Positions 1-7,274 of a DNA stretch of 20,978 nucleotides are shown here, piece after piece. This DNA is from an uncultured Verrucomicrobiales bacterium. Its GTDB lineage: Bacteria > Verrucomicrobiota > Verrucomicrobiia > Verrucomicrobiales > Akkermansiaceae. The stretch lies in assembly GCA_937916135.1 (NCBI GenBank), contig CALFTQ010000123.1, positions 1-20,978 on the forward strand, in the 5' to 3' direction. The position numbers and the translations under genes are program-made. Below the pieces are notes generated by a model. It was not told the DNA's origin. It did not search any database and saw only the letters and a list, made by a program, of their open reading frames with translations. Positions within the stretch are counted from its first letter, which is position 1, and each line of letters opens with the position of its first letter.

Positions 1-2
1 GC

Positions 3-494
3 ATGCGATGCATACAGTGCGGATACATGGATGACAAAGTAATCGACTCACGGATGTCGAAGGACGGGACGTGCATACGCCGGCGGCGTGAGTGTCTGCG
101 CTGCAACTACCGCTACACCACCTATGAGCAGATTGAGCGCACGGAACTGCGCGTGGTGAAGCGCGACAACCTGCACGAAGCACTGAACCGCGAAAAAATA
201 CTGCGGGGCATGGTAAAGGCATGCGAGAAACGCCCGGTAAGCATGGATCAGCTGGATGTGGCGGTGGATGAGATAGTGGCAGACCTGCACCGCGACCACC
301 AGAGGGAGATACCCTCCTCGCTCATCGGCATGAAGGTGATAGCGAAACTGCAGACGATCGACCCGGTGGCCTATATCCGCTACGTATCCGTATACCGCCA
401 GTTCCGCACGGTGGAAGAGTTCATCGAACTGGTGCGGCGTATGGAAATCAAGACAGTGCAGGATCCGCTGCAACGCAAACTACCCCTGGAATAA
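3..494 (+). CDS. nrdR: Transcriptional repressor NrdR
   Basis: This is the NrdR family repressor of ribonucleotide reductase genes, a cytoplasmic nucleotide-sensing DNA-binding protein. The N-terminal zinc ribbon is visible as Cys3-X2-Cys6 and Cys31-X2-Cys34, with the family signature VIDSR at 13-17 and IRRRREC at 25-31. An ATP-cone domain fills roughly residues 49-139. The 163-residue length fits the family (about 150-160). The usual CP after the first Cys is IQ here, a small deviation that keeps the zinc ligands. The ATG at 3 gives the standard MRC start, so the protein is probably complete although its upstream region lies outside the window. The next gene starts one base after the stop, so the two are probably co-translated. 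No nrd gene or NrdR box can be seen in the window. Confidence 0.96.
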   Translation: MRCIQCGYMDDKVIDSRMSKDGTCIRRRRECLRCNYRYTTYEQIERTELRVVKRDNLHEALNREKILRGMVKACEKRPVSMDQLDVAVDEIVADLHRDHQREIPSSLIGMKVIAKLQTIDPVAYIRYVSVYRQFRTVEEFIELVRRMEIKTVQDPLQRKLPLE

Positions 495-495
495 G

Positions 496-1020
496 ATGAT
501 ATCCTTCAAGAACAGGCGACCACTGCTCCAGACCGGGCATTGCGTCATTTCCGACTACGACCGGGAATGGCTGGAGAGCGTGCTGCAACAGGCAGCAGAT
601 TCAGCCGGGGTCACCCTGCCGTTCCGGGATGAAATAGCGAAAGCCATACTGCTGTATCTGGAGGAGAAATGCCCCCTGCATGCAGTGCCGCTGGAGTATC
701 TGTTCCAACGCATAGCAAGCATGCTGCGGCAGGCAGGGTTGCCCCGCATCGCAGATTATCTGCGGGTGCAGACGCCGCCGGTGGTCATCGACCTGCACGA
801 AATGGCCACCCAGAGCCCCCTGCCGCTATTCTTCTATAGCAAACTGGAGCAGCACCTGGAGCACCTGCGGCGCCTGGGGCTCACTACCTACGAATTTGCC
901 GGGGTCGAATCCTGCAGCAAGCTCCTCGGCGCCCGCCGCCGCGCCTGCCCCGCCCAGCGCCGCATGCTGGATGAGCTCAATGCCTTCCTTTCTGCCCGGC
1001 AGCAGCAGTTTGCGAGCTGA
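496..1020 (+). CDS. Hypothetical protein downstream of nrdR
   Basis: I do not recognise this 174-residue protein. It starts at an ATG one base after the nrdR stop, which indicates translational coupling. It has no signal peptide and no membrane segment. It is predicted to be mainly helical. Residues about 22-90 show a helical pattern with a conserved-looking IADYLR that vaguely recalls the end of an ATP cone, but that resemblance is weak and only inferred. The C-terminus is rich in Arg, Cys and Ala (ARRRACPAQRR around 146-156), which could contact nucleic acid. The codon bias resembles that of nrdR. It meets the convergent methyltransferase gene after only 5 bp, with no obvious terminator between them. 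Confidence 0.75.
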   Translation: MISFKNRRPLLQTGHCVISDYDREWLESVLQQAADSAGVTLPFRDEIAKAILLYLEEKCPLHAVPLEYLFQRIASMLRQAGLPRIADYLRVQTPPVVIDLHEMATQSPLPLFFYSKLEQHLEHLRRLGLTTYEFAGVESCSKLLGARRRACPAQRRMLDELNAFLSARQQQFAS

Positions 1021-1025
1021 ATCAC

Positions 1026-2135
1026 TCACTTTTCGAGCAGGAAAAGATATTCTTTCACCGAAAGGGGCCGGGAGCGCAAATTGCGGCAGCCGCGGAAGGT
1101 AGCATAGTCTGTCTGCATGAGCTGCACCTTGCCATGCCGGCGCAGCAGTTCCTGCATGGCAGGCAAGGGAATGAAACCTTCCGAGTTATACGATATGAGC
1201 ACGTAACGCGCAGGCAGAGCGGCCAGCAGAGAATCCAGAGCCAGCTGCACCTGGGCGCGCTTGTTGTATGGGGAGCGGTTCCAGTCGCTCGGAATACCAG
1301 AGACAGCAGACATGCGCTCCGGCCTCTCATAGCGCAGCAGCAGGTTCAGCATGAAGTAATTGGAGCCGTATGGGTGCTGATTATACGGCGGGTCCAGGTA
1401 AGCAAAATCCAGCTCCGGCAGAGTGGCAGCGGCGGCGGCGGCATCACTCTGCAACACGTGGTGTTCGCAATCGAAACGGGAGAAAACAGGCAGGGGCAGC
1501 GAAATGGGGGCCATGATGCGCTGCAAGGCATTTGCCCCGCGACCGCCGAATTTTCCCACACCATCCCGGTTTTTGTAAAAGCCTTTGAAGATACCGGCGG
1601 TATTGGTGTGAATGGAGGCCTCGCAAAGCAGCGGGGCCAGGAAAAAGGGCTGCACCTCCTGCGGCAGCCGGCCGATGAGCAGCCGCGCAGTGTCCAGATA
1701 AACCGCATTCCGGTGGGTGTAGAACACGCGCTCCCCGCGGTGGATATAGTTGTCATCCTGCGGGGCATAGAGCTCGGCCAGCAGCCCGGGGGTGGGAGCT
1801 GTCTCAATTTGCCGCAGCAGTTCTACATGCAGCTCCGGCAGCCTGGCCATCTGCACGGTATCACTGTTGGACAGGTAACAGGTGTTCAGCACGCGGGAGT
1901 AGTCCTCCAGATCATTGGTATAGAGCAGTTTGGCATGCTGCTTCAGATAGCGGCTCACGATACCGCTGCCGGCAAAGGCATCGAAGCACCGCAATTTGCG
2001 ACCACCGAGCCGCTCACGCACCTGCTCCACCGCCTGTCCGATAAAATCGAGCAAGCGGCGTTTATTGCCCAGGTAGGTGATAATCTGCTCCTGCAGATAC
2101 CGCGGGTCTTCCCTTGCTGGCGGTGAGCCCTTCAT
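1026..2135 (-). CDS. D12-class N6-adenine DNA methyltransferase
   Basis: A 369-residue SAM-dependent enzyme that methylates adenine N6 in DNA. Motif X (YLGNKR, residues 21-26), motif I (FAGSG, 54-58) and the catalytic motif IV DPPY (248-251) occur in the order of the alpha/Dam-like class (MethyltransfD12). The segment between motifs I and IV, with IHTNTAGIFKGFYKN around 175-189, probably holds the target-recognition region. I chose the ATG at 2135. A TTG 27 bases upstream (2162) is open in frame but lies inside the predicted promoter, whose -10 box ends 8 bases before this ATG. No restriction endonuclease gene is adjacent, so it may be a solitary epigenetic methylase. The recognition site cannot be read from sequence alone. 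REPIN-like repeat copy 1 lies just upstream. Confidence 0.9.
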   Translation of the reverse strand: MKGSPPAREDPRYLQEQIITYLGNKRRLLDFIGQAVEQVRERLGGRKLRCFDAFAGSGIVSRYLKQHAKLLYTNDLEDYSRVLNTCYLSNSDTVQMARLPELHVELLRQIETAPTPGLLAELYAPQDDNYIHRGERVFYTHRNAVYLDTARLLIGRLPQEVQPFFLAPLLCEASIHTNTAGIFKGFYKNRDGVGKFGGRGANALQRIMAPISLPLPVFSRFDCEHHVLQSDAAAAAATLPELDFAYLDPPYNQHPYGSNYFMLNLLLRYERPERMSAVSGIPSDWNRSPYNKRAQVQLALDSLLAALPARYVLISYNSEGFIPLPAMQELLRRHGKVQLMQTDYATFRGCRNLRSRPLSVKEYLFLLEK

Positions 2136-2143
2136 TCCAGCCA

Positions 2144-2172
2144 ACTCTAACAGATGCCGCAAGGTGCGTCAA
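2144..2172 (-). promoter_or_regulatory. Promoter of the D12 methyltransferase
   Basis: Minus strand: TTGACG (2172-2167), 17-nt spacer, TAGAGT (2149-2144) preceded by a TG. The -10 box ends 8 nt before the ATG at 2135, so the transcript is predicted to start at or almost at the start codon (leaderless). This supports the ATG over the upstream TTG. Confidence 0.55.
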
Positions 2173-2220
2173 GCGGTATTATTGCTCCGGCAATTAAAGA
2201 ATATTGCTTGGACTCAACGA

Positions 2221-2333
2221 CAAATTGGAATTTGTGGGGGAACTCTGTCGGAGCACGGGACTTCAGTCCCGATTGGAAGCACCGTTATTTCGGGACTGAA
2301 GTCCCGTGCCCCGACAACGACAAATTCCAATTT
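2221..2333 (-). repeat. REPIN-like palindromic doublet, copy 1 (full length)
   Basis: A 113-bp nested palindrome. The core (2247-2315) has two inverted arms, ACGGGACTTCAGTCCCG and its complement, around the 19-nt spacer ATTGGAAGCACCGTTATTT. A GTCGGAGC/GCCCCGAC outer stem encloses them. Terminal inverted repeats AAATTGGAATTTG and CAAATTCCAATTT mark the ends. Each arm is itself nearly palindromic. The orientation is opposite to copies 2 and 3. It sits between the divergent methyltransferase and release-factor-like genes. Confidence 0.9.
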
Positions 2334-2429
2334 ATCGAGATCAGTACCCAAACTTCGGGACACGCGTAGTCTGCCCCGGGCGCAGATTTCGCTTTCTTCT
2401 GGCGGTAAAACGTGATACCTTCTGTGGGT

Positions 2430-2783
2430 ATGCCGGTATCGCCAGAAAAATTGCAGAAACTTCAGGAGATGATGCAGCGCCTGGGCGTGCACAAGAATGA
2501 CCTGGAGGAGAAGTTCGTGCGCGGCAGCGGCAAGGGCGGGCAGAAGGTGAACAAGACGAATAATTGCGTGTATCTCACCCATGTGCCCAGCGGTATCGTC
2601 ATTCGTTGCCACTGCGAGCGGGAGCGCGAAATCAACCGTTACCTGGCCCGCCGCACGCTTTGTGAAGAACTGGATCACCGCCTCAACGGAGCTCCCAGCC
2701 CGCGCCAGCTGGAGCTGAAACGAGCCCGAAAACGCGGCGGCCAGCCCCGCTCGTGCAGCATCACCCAGCGGAAGATGGATTGA
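2430..2783 (+). CDS. Release-factor-like GGQ protein (RF-1 domain)
   Basis: A 117-residue single-domain class I release-factor homologue of the ArfB/C12orf65 type, which hydrolyses peptidyl-tRNA on stalled ribosomes. GSGKGGQKVNKT (32-43) carries the universal catalytic GGQ at 36-38. It lacks the codon-recognition domains of RF1/RF2. The C-terminal tail (about 90-117) is rich in Lys and Arg, as in rescue factors whose basic tail occupies the empty mRNA channel. I chose the ATG at 2430; a GTG at 2412 adds six residues. A weak -10 (TACCTT, 2416-2421) ends 8 nt before the ATG, consistent with a leaderless message. Assignment to a specific rescue factor rather than the general release-factor-like family is uncertain. 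It converges on the PH-domain gene. Confidence 0.88.
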   Translation: MPVSPEKLQKLQEMMQRLGVHKNDLEEKFVRGSGKGGQKVNKTNNCVYLTHVPSGIVIRCHCEREREINRYLARRTLCEELDHRLNGAPSPRQLELKRARKRGGQPRSCSITQRKMD

Positions 2784-2789
2784 GCATTT

Positions 2790-2816
2790 CCCGCCAATGC
2801 GCAGGCAGAGGGCGGG
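2790..2816. terminator. Possible bidirectional stem-loop between convergent genes
   Basis: CCCGCC (2790-2795) and GGCGGG (2811-2816) can pair across a 15-nt loop between the convergent release-factor-like and PH-domain genes. There is no T-tract on either side, so terminator function is only a guess from position. Confidence 0.25.
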
Positions 2817-2847
2817 TATGGCGCGTTGCCCAGGGGGCGGGGCGCCT

Positions 2848-3378
2848 TCATGCCTGCAAGGCTTTCTCCAGCGCTTCCGTGAAATCCGGGCGCACAAAAT
2901 AGATGCCGCGGGTCACTTGCTCGTGGCGGTGGGGGCCGTCCTCCCATACGTCGAAGATGTAGCTGCTGAGGCCATCGCTGTAATCGATTCGGCGGGCCCT
3001 GGCTACGGTTTCAAGCGGTATCTGCCGCACGCGGTTACTCAGCACACGGGCCTTGAACACACGGCGGTTGGTGATGATGTAGAAGGTGTGCCGCAGCATA
3101 TAGGCCCGCACAAAGGGAAGCAGCACAAAAAGCAGACCAAGCACAAACACAATCTCCCTGGGGAAAGAATCCGTCAGGAACATGGCCCAGTCTGCCAGGG
3201 GGATACCCGGCGCCCCGAAGTGAAACCACCCGGCCAGCCCCAGCAGCACCAGACCAGGAATCACACGCGTAAAGAAAAGCCCGCGGAAATACACCATGCG
3301 CGGGCTGCCTGCCCACAGAATCTGCTCATCTGCCTGTTTGTTCTGCTCCACCCAGCTGCGTAATCCGGCCTTGTTCAT
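2848..3378 (-). CDS. PH-domain (bPH) inner-membrane protein
   Basis: A 176-residue membrane protein. Two hydrophobic helices at about 34-56 and 75-94 form a hairpin, followed by a bacterial pleckstrin-homology-like segment beginning FYIITNRRVFKAR (about 99-111) with the typical PLETVARARR strand. This is the short YdbS/YdbT-like architecture (bPH_2, formerly DUF304), whose exact function is unknown. The first 25 residues contain the family-like DEQILWAG. The ATG at 3378 is supported by a -10 box 6 nt upstream. The gene is convergent with the release-factor-like gene. No role beyond an envelope protein can be inferred. Confidence 0.8.
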   Translation of the reverse strand: MNKAGLRSWVEQNKQADEQILWAGSPRMVYFRGLFFTRVIPGLVLLGLAGWFHFGAPGIPLADWAMFLTDSFPREIVFVLGLLFVLLPFVRAYMLRHTFYIITNRRVFKARVLSNRVRQIPLETVARARRIDYSDGLSSYIFDVWEDGPHRHEQVTRGIYFVRPDFTEALEKALQA

Positions 3379-3384
3379 AGTATC

Positions 3385-3412
3385 AATCTACCATAAGCAC
3401 ACAACAACACAA
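3385..3412 (-). promoter_or_regulatory. Promoter of the PH-domain gene
   Basis: Minus strand: TAGATT (3390-3385) is preceded by a weak TTGTGT (3412-3407) at 16 nt. The -10 box ends only 6 nt before the ATG at 3378, so the mRNA is predicted to be leaderless. Confidence 0.45.
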
Positions 3413-3482
3413 GATTTTTTCGCCGTCGCGCCTGAATTAACACGACTTTCAGCACTTTTCCTGCCAGCGAAGGGGTAAAAGG

Positions 3483-3511
3483 TTGCCAAGGCGTGCATTC
3501 TCTGCTAAACT
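3483..3511 (+). promoter_or_regulatory. Promoter of the polyprenyl synthase-cysE operon
   Basis: TTGCCA (3483-3488), 17-nt spacer, TAAACT (3506-3511), a sigma70-type pair. Transcription would start near 3518, leaving a leader of about 45 nt before the ATG at 3563. No other promoter is apparent before cysE or the FAD gene. Confidence 0.5.
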
Positions 3512-3562
3512 GGCCGCAGCGGCGGTGTGCACCGGCGCCCTGTATCATATTATCATTTTCTC

Positions 3563-4573
3563 ATGAGCCTTCCGTTTTTCAGCAAACTGCGTAACAAGAA
3601 AGCCTACATGCGCATCGTGGAAACCGAACTGCAGAAAGTCCGGGACACCATCGATGCCCAGACGGAGCATTTCTCGCCCTACATGCGGGATTACATGCGC
3701 CAGGTCTGCAAGGGCAAGGGGAAGATGATCCGCCCGGGGCTGGTGCTGCTCACCGCAGCGGCTACCGGCGGCATCAAGGAAGAGCACACCACCTTTGCCG
3801 CCATGCTGGAAATGCTGCACATGGCCTCCCTCATTCACGATGATGTGCTGGATAAGGCCGATACCCGCCGCGACCAGCCCACGCCGAATGCCCTGTGGGG
3901 CAATGAACTGGCCGTGCTGCTGGGTGATTCCATGCTGGCCCAGGCCATGGTGATGGGTTCCGAAATCGGTGACCCGCGCTTCATCCGCCGCATGGCCCTG
4001 GGTGTGCGCGACCTGTGCGAGGGCGAGGTGGAGCAGTCCACCCGCCTGTGGGATATCGAGATGAGCCGCGCGGATTACTACGAGCTTATCCGCAAGAAGA
4101 CCGCTACCCTCTTTGCCATGGCCATGGCCGGCGCTGCTTTCCTGCAAGGGCTGGATGAGGAGATGATTGAGCAGCTGAACCGCATGGGCACCCTGCTGGG
4201 TATCTCCTACCAGATTTACGATGACTGCCTCGACCTGACCGGCACCGATGACACCGCCGGCAAGACCCTGGGCACGGATAACGAGAAGGGCAAGCTCACC
4301 CTGCCGGTGTACTTCCTCATGGAATCCAGCAGCGACGACGTGGCCGCCTACGCCCGCAGCTGCGTGGAGAAACACGAGGAGATTGACTACTCCCGCCTGC
4401 GCAATACAGAAGCCTTTGCCGAGGCTATCCGCCTTTCGGTGGAGGAAGGTCTCTCCCGCAACGAGGAGGCCCGCGAGGTGCTCTGGATGCTGCCGGAATC
4501 CCCCGCCCGCGAGGCCCTGGCCGAAATGACCTACCGCCTGGATGAAATGCTCAGCGACTGCTGCGTGGATTAA
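3563..4573 (+). CDS. Trans-polyprenyl diphosphate synthase
   Basis: A 336-residue head-to-tail isoprenyl diphosphate synthase that condenses isopentenyl diphosphate onto allylic diphosphates in the cytoplasm. It makes the side chain of quinones or a related polyprenoid. The first aspartate-rich motif LIHDDVLDKADTRR (DDxxD at residues 93-97) and the second YQIYDDCLD (DDxxD at 220-224) are intact, as are KGKMIRP near 54-58 and GEVEQ around 154-158. Length fits octaprenyl/solanesyl-type or heptaprenyl-type enzymes; chain length cannot be assigned. I chose the ATG at 3563 (MSLPFFSKL); a GTG at 3527 would add 12 residues without homology. First gene of a three-gene operon, with cysE starting 21 nt after its stop. 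Confidence 0.93.
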   Translation: MSLPFFSKLRNKKAYMRIVETELQKVRDTIDAQTEHFSPYMRDYMRQVCKGKGKMIRPGLVLLTAAATGGIKEEHTTFAAMLEMLHMASLIHDDVLDKADTRRDQPTPNALWGNELAVLLGDSMLAQAMVMGSEIGDPRFIRRMALGVRDLCEGEVEQSTRLWDIEMSRADYYELIRKKTATLFAMAMAGAAFLQGLDEEMIEQLNRMGTLLGISYQIYDDCLDLTGTDDTAGKTLGTDNEKGKLTLPVYFLMESSSDDVAAYARSCVEKHEEIDYSRLRNTEAFAEAIRLSVEEGLSRNEEAREVLWMLPESPAREALAEMTYRLDEMLSDCCVD

Positions 4574-4594
4574 GCCCCTCCCCTGCCCCCCATC

Positions 4595-5404
4595 ATGTTA
4601 CGCCCGGAAAAAATGGTGCCTCAGCAGCCGGATCTCGCCACGAGCATCTGGGCCGATATCTACGCCGCTGCTGAAAGCGCCGCCGGGCAGGAACCCAAGC
4701 TCACCGGCCTGCTGGACGATGTGGTGCTGAGCCGCAACAAACTGGCCACCGCCGTCTCCGTGCGTCTGGCGCGCAAGCTTTCCCGCCGCGATATCGGGCG
4801 CGATGACCTGGAACCCCTCATCCGTTCCCTGCTGAAGAGCGACCCCATGGCCGTGGAGATGATGGCCGCGGACCTGCAGGCCGTGGTGGACCGCGATGCC
4901 GCCTGTCACAACGCGCTGGAGCCGCTCATGTTCTTCAAAGGGTTCCACGCCCTGGCCACCTACCGCCTGGCGCACATTCTGTGGAAGCAGGAGCGCTACA
5001 TGCTCGCCCTGCTCTTCCAGAGCGTGGGCAGCGAGGTCTTCGGCATTGATATTCACCCCGCCGCCCGTATCGGCTGCGGTATCCTGCTCGACCACGGCAC
5101 CGGTTTCGTGGTGGGCGAGACCGCCATCATCGAGAATGATGTATCCCTCTTCCACGAGGTGACCCTGGGCGGCACCGGCAAGGAAGTGGGTGACCGCCAC
5201 CCGGTGGTGCGCAGCGGCGTGCTCATCGGCGCCGGTGCCAAGGTGCTGGGCCGCGTGGAGGTAGGCGAATGCGCCAAGGTGGCAGCATCCTCTGTGGTGC
5301 TGGACAATGTGCGCCCGCACACCACCGTGGCCGGTATCCCGGCGGTGGAAGTGGGCGATGCCGTGGGCGAGCCGGCCCTCTTCATGCAGCACTGCCTGAG
5401 TTAA
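4595..5404 (+). CDS. cysE: Serine O-acetyltransferase
   Basis: A 269-residue CysE. It transfers acetyl from acetyl-CoA to L-serine to make O-acetylserine, the first step of cysteine synthesis. An N-terminal helical SAT domain covers about 10-135. A left-handed beta-helix of hexapeptide repeats follows at about 150-250. IDIHPAARIG contains Asp152 and LLDHGTG contains His167; their 15-residue spacing matches the E. coli catalytic pair Asp143/His158. GETAIIENDVSLFHEVTLGG and the DRHP segment are also family hallmarks. The C-terminus after GIPAVEVG is a short variant (EPALFMQHCLS), so feedback inhibition by cysteine or docking with CysK may differ. It starts 21 nt after the polyprenyl synthase stop and ends 21 nt before the FAD gene. 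Confidence 0.96.
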   Translation: MLRPEKMVPQQPDLATSIWADIYAAAESAAGQEPKLTGLLDDVVLSRNKLATAVSVRLARKLSRRDIGRDDLEPLIRSLLKSDPMAVEMMAADLQAVVDRDAACHNALEPLMFFKGFHALATYRLAHILWKQERYMLALLFQSVGSEVFGIDIHPAARIGCGILLDHGTGFVVGETAIIENDVSLFHEVTLGGTGKEVGDRHPVVRSGVLIGAGAKVLGRVEVGECAKVAASSVVLDNVRPHTTVAGIPAVEVGDAVGEPALFMQHCLS

Positions 5405-5425
5405 TTTTCTTCCACACGACCGACC

Positions 5426-7006
5426 ATGCTCACGGAACTGGACATCCACCTGCCACTGGCCCGGGCCCTGCGCGAGGATGCCCGCCGCAAAGCCGCCGCC
5501 CAGAAGCTCGAAATCTCCCCCTACCGAATCCAGGGCATGCGGCTCATCAAGGAAAGCATCGATGCCCGCCGCCGGCCCATCTGCAAGCAGCTGCGCCTGC
5601 TCGTGGCCGTGGATGAGGAGCTGCCCCCTGCCCCCCTGCCGGAGCGGCACTACACCCCCGTGGCGGCCGATGCGAAGCGCATCATCATCGTGGGCAGCGG
5701 CCCCGGCGGCCTGTTTGCCGCCCTGCGCTGCCTGGAGCTGGGCCTGCGCCCGGTGGTGCTGGAGCGCGGCAAGGACGTCTCTGCCCGCCGCTTCGACCTG
5801 CAGCCCATCAACTGCCGGGGCTATGTGGTGGAAGACTCGAACTACTGCTTCGGCGAGGGCGGAGCCGGCACTTTCTCTGATGGCAAGCTTTTCACCCGCG
5901 CCACCAAGCGCGGCCCGGTCATGGAGATATACGAAACCTTTGTGGCCCACGGCGCCGCACCAGAGATTCTGACCGATGCCCACCCCCACATCGGCTCCAA
6001 CCGCCTGCCGAATATCATCAAAGCCATGCGCGGCAGCATCCTGGCCGCAGGCGGCGAGGTGCACTTCCAGACCCGCGTGTGCGGCCTGCTCAAAAGCGCC
6101 GATGGCAAGCGCCTGCGCGGCGTGCGCACGGCAGATGGCCGCGAATTCACCGGCGATGCCGTCATCCTGGCCACCGGCCACAGCGCACGCGATGTCTACC
6201 GCATGCTGCATGCCGAGGGCGTGAAGCTGGAGCGCAAGCCCTTTGCCGTGGGCGTGCGCATCGAGCACCCGCAGAGCCTCATCGACGCCGCGCAGTACCA
6301 CCTGCGCCCCGGCCAGGCGCGCCCTGAGGGCCTGCCCGCCGCCCGCTACACCCTGGCCACCAAGATTCAGGACCGCGGCGTGCATTCCTTCTGCATGTGC
6401 CCGGGCGGCTTCATCGTGCCCAGCGCCACCGAGAATGACGAAGTGGTGGTGAACGGCATGTCGCTCTCCCGCCGCAACTCTCCCTTTGCCAACAGCGGCT
6501 TCGTGGTCACCGTGGAGCCGGAAGATACCGATGACTACCTGGCGGAGCACGGCGTGCTCTCCGGCATTGCCTACCAGAAAGCCCTTGAAATCGCCACCAG
6601 CCAGGCCGGCGGCGGCATGCAGAAAGCCCCCGGCCAGCGCGTCGTCGACTTCCTGGCAGGCCGCGTCTCCTCCGCCCTGCCCCGGACCACCTACCACCCC
6701 GGCATCACCAGCTGGGATCTCAACGCCCTGCTCCCGCAGAGCGTGTGCTGGCGCATGCGCGAAGGCCTGCAATTCTTCAACCGCAAGCTGCGCGGCTTCG
6801 CCGGCGAAGATGCCCTGCTCATCGGCTGCGAAACCCGCACCAGCTCCCCCGTGCGCATCCCCCGAGAACCTGAATCACTCCAGCACCCGGAACTCGAGGC
6901 CCTCTTCCCCTGCGGCGAAGGCGCCGGCTACGCCGGTGGCATCGTCTCCGCCGCCCTGGATGGCCGCCGCTGCGCCGAAGCTGCTGCGGCCTACGTCCGC
7001 GCCTGA
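5426..7006 (+). CDS. FAD-dependent dehydrogenase (COG2509-like)
   Basis: A 526-residue flavoprotein. The Rossmann dinucleotide motif IIIVGSGPGG (86-95), followed by ELGLRPVVLERG, binds FAD. A second signature, FGEGGAGTFSDGKL, lies about 50 residues further on. FPCGEGAGYAGGIVSAALDG near the C-terminus closes the FAD site. This pattern is that of the widespread but poorly characterised NAD(P)/FAD-dependent oxidoreductase group COG2509. The N-terminal 80 residues form a basic leader domain typical of that group. The substrate is unknown. It is the last gene of the operon with cysE. The stop codon lies in the loop of the first hairpin of the downstream array (6997-7015). A longer open frame antisense to it is a codon-bias artefact. 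Confidence 0.88.
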   Translation: MLTELDIHLPLARALREDARRKAAAQKLEISPYRIQGMRLIKESIDARRRPICKQLRLLVAVDEELPPAPLPERHYTPVAADAKRIIIVGSGPGGLFAALRCLELGLRPVVLERGKDVSARRFDLQPINCRGYVVEDSNYCFGEGGAGTFSDGKLFTRATKRGPVMEIYETFVAHGAAPEILTDAHPHIGSNRLPNIIKAMRGSILAAGGEVHFQTRVCGLLKSADGKRLRGVRTADGREFTGDAVILATGHSARDVYRMLHAEGVKLERKPFAVGVRIEHPQSLIDAAQYHLRPGQARPEGLPAARYTLATKIQDRGVHSFCMCPGGFIVPSATENDEVVVNGMSLSRRNSPFANSGFVVTVEPEDTDDYLAEHGVLSGIAYQKALEIATSQAGGGMQKAPGQRVVDFLAGRVSSALPRTTYHPGITSWDLNALLPQSVCWRMREGLQFFNRKLRGFAGEDALLIGCETRTSSPVRIPREPESLQHPELEALFPCGEGAGYAGGIVSAALDGRRCAEAAAAYVRA

Positions 7007-7110
7007 AAGGCGCGGATATCGTTCAGGCCAACGGCCTGAATATCGTCCTGCCTCCGGCAGGATATCGTCCACGCGTAGCGTGGATATCGTTCCCGATAGA
7101 GCAACGATAT
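6997..7110. repeat. Array of short hairpins with constant ATATCGT linkers
   Basis: Four perfect stem-loops with unrelated arms are separated by the same 7-mer. Stems: CCGCGCC/GGCGCGG (6997-7015), TTCAGGCC/GGCCTGAA (7022-7040), CCTGCC/GGCAGG (7047-7061), CCACGC/GCGTGG (7069-7083); loops are 3-5 nt. ATATCGT occurs at 7016, 7040, 7062 and 7084, and inverted (ACGATAT) at 7104-7110. The inverted copy lets the last unit close as ATATCGTT/AACGATAT. The period is 22-24 nt. It begins inside the end of the FAD dehydrogenase gene. Confidence 0.85.
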
Positions 7111-7240
7111 ACCCACCAGCGCTCATTGGGACCCCAATGAAAACGCCCGCTGCGCGTGCGAGTGAAAGGTGAAAAGTGAAAACAGCCGCTCCGCGCCTGT
7201 GAGATGAATTCCCCGCGCCCTCTGGGCGCACTAACCCAAC
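7111..7240. other. Non-coding gap with two further stem-loops
   Basis: No credible ORF. TCATTGGG-AC-CCCAATGA (7123-7140) is a perfect 8-bp hairpin. GCGCCC-TCT-GGGCGC (7215-7229) is a 6-bp hairpin with a 3-nt loop, similar in style to the preceding array. Three GTGAAA motifs lie between 7162 and 7180. The hairpin at 7215-7229 could end recombinase transcription on the minus strand, but it has no T-tract. Confidence 0.5.
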
Positions 7241-7273
7241 AAATCCAAAATCAAAAATTCAAAATCCAAAATC
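7241..7273. repeat. A-rich direct repeat at the recombinase 3' end
   Basis: AAATCCAAAATC occurs at 7241-7252 and exactly again at 7262-7273, a 21-bp period or two helical turns. The second copy abuts the recombinase stop codon (7275). It could be a protein-binding or attachment-site arm, or a simple repeat. Confidence 0.6.
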
Positions 7274-7274
7274 C

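Noticed and set aside
2247..2315. Simple repressor operator or single terminator
   Set aside because: The same nested structure recurs four times between unrelated genes in both orientations, which fits a dispersed repeat better.
3527..3562. GTG start for the polyprenyl synthase
   Set aside because: The extra 12 residues have no family counterpart and a downstream ATG begins the conserved part.
4598..6772. Long minus-strand open frame opposite cysE and the FAD dehydrogenase
   Set aside because: Its product is a low-complexity Gly/Ala/His string, antisense to two well-recognised genes; it arises from strong third-position GC bias.
6997..7110. CRISPR array
   Set aside because: The period is only 22-24 nt, the constant part is 7 nt and every variable unit is self-complementary; no cas gene is near.
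7016..7110. tRNA or other standard RNA gene
   Set aside because: No cloverleaf or known RNA fold fits; the hairpins are independent and serial.
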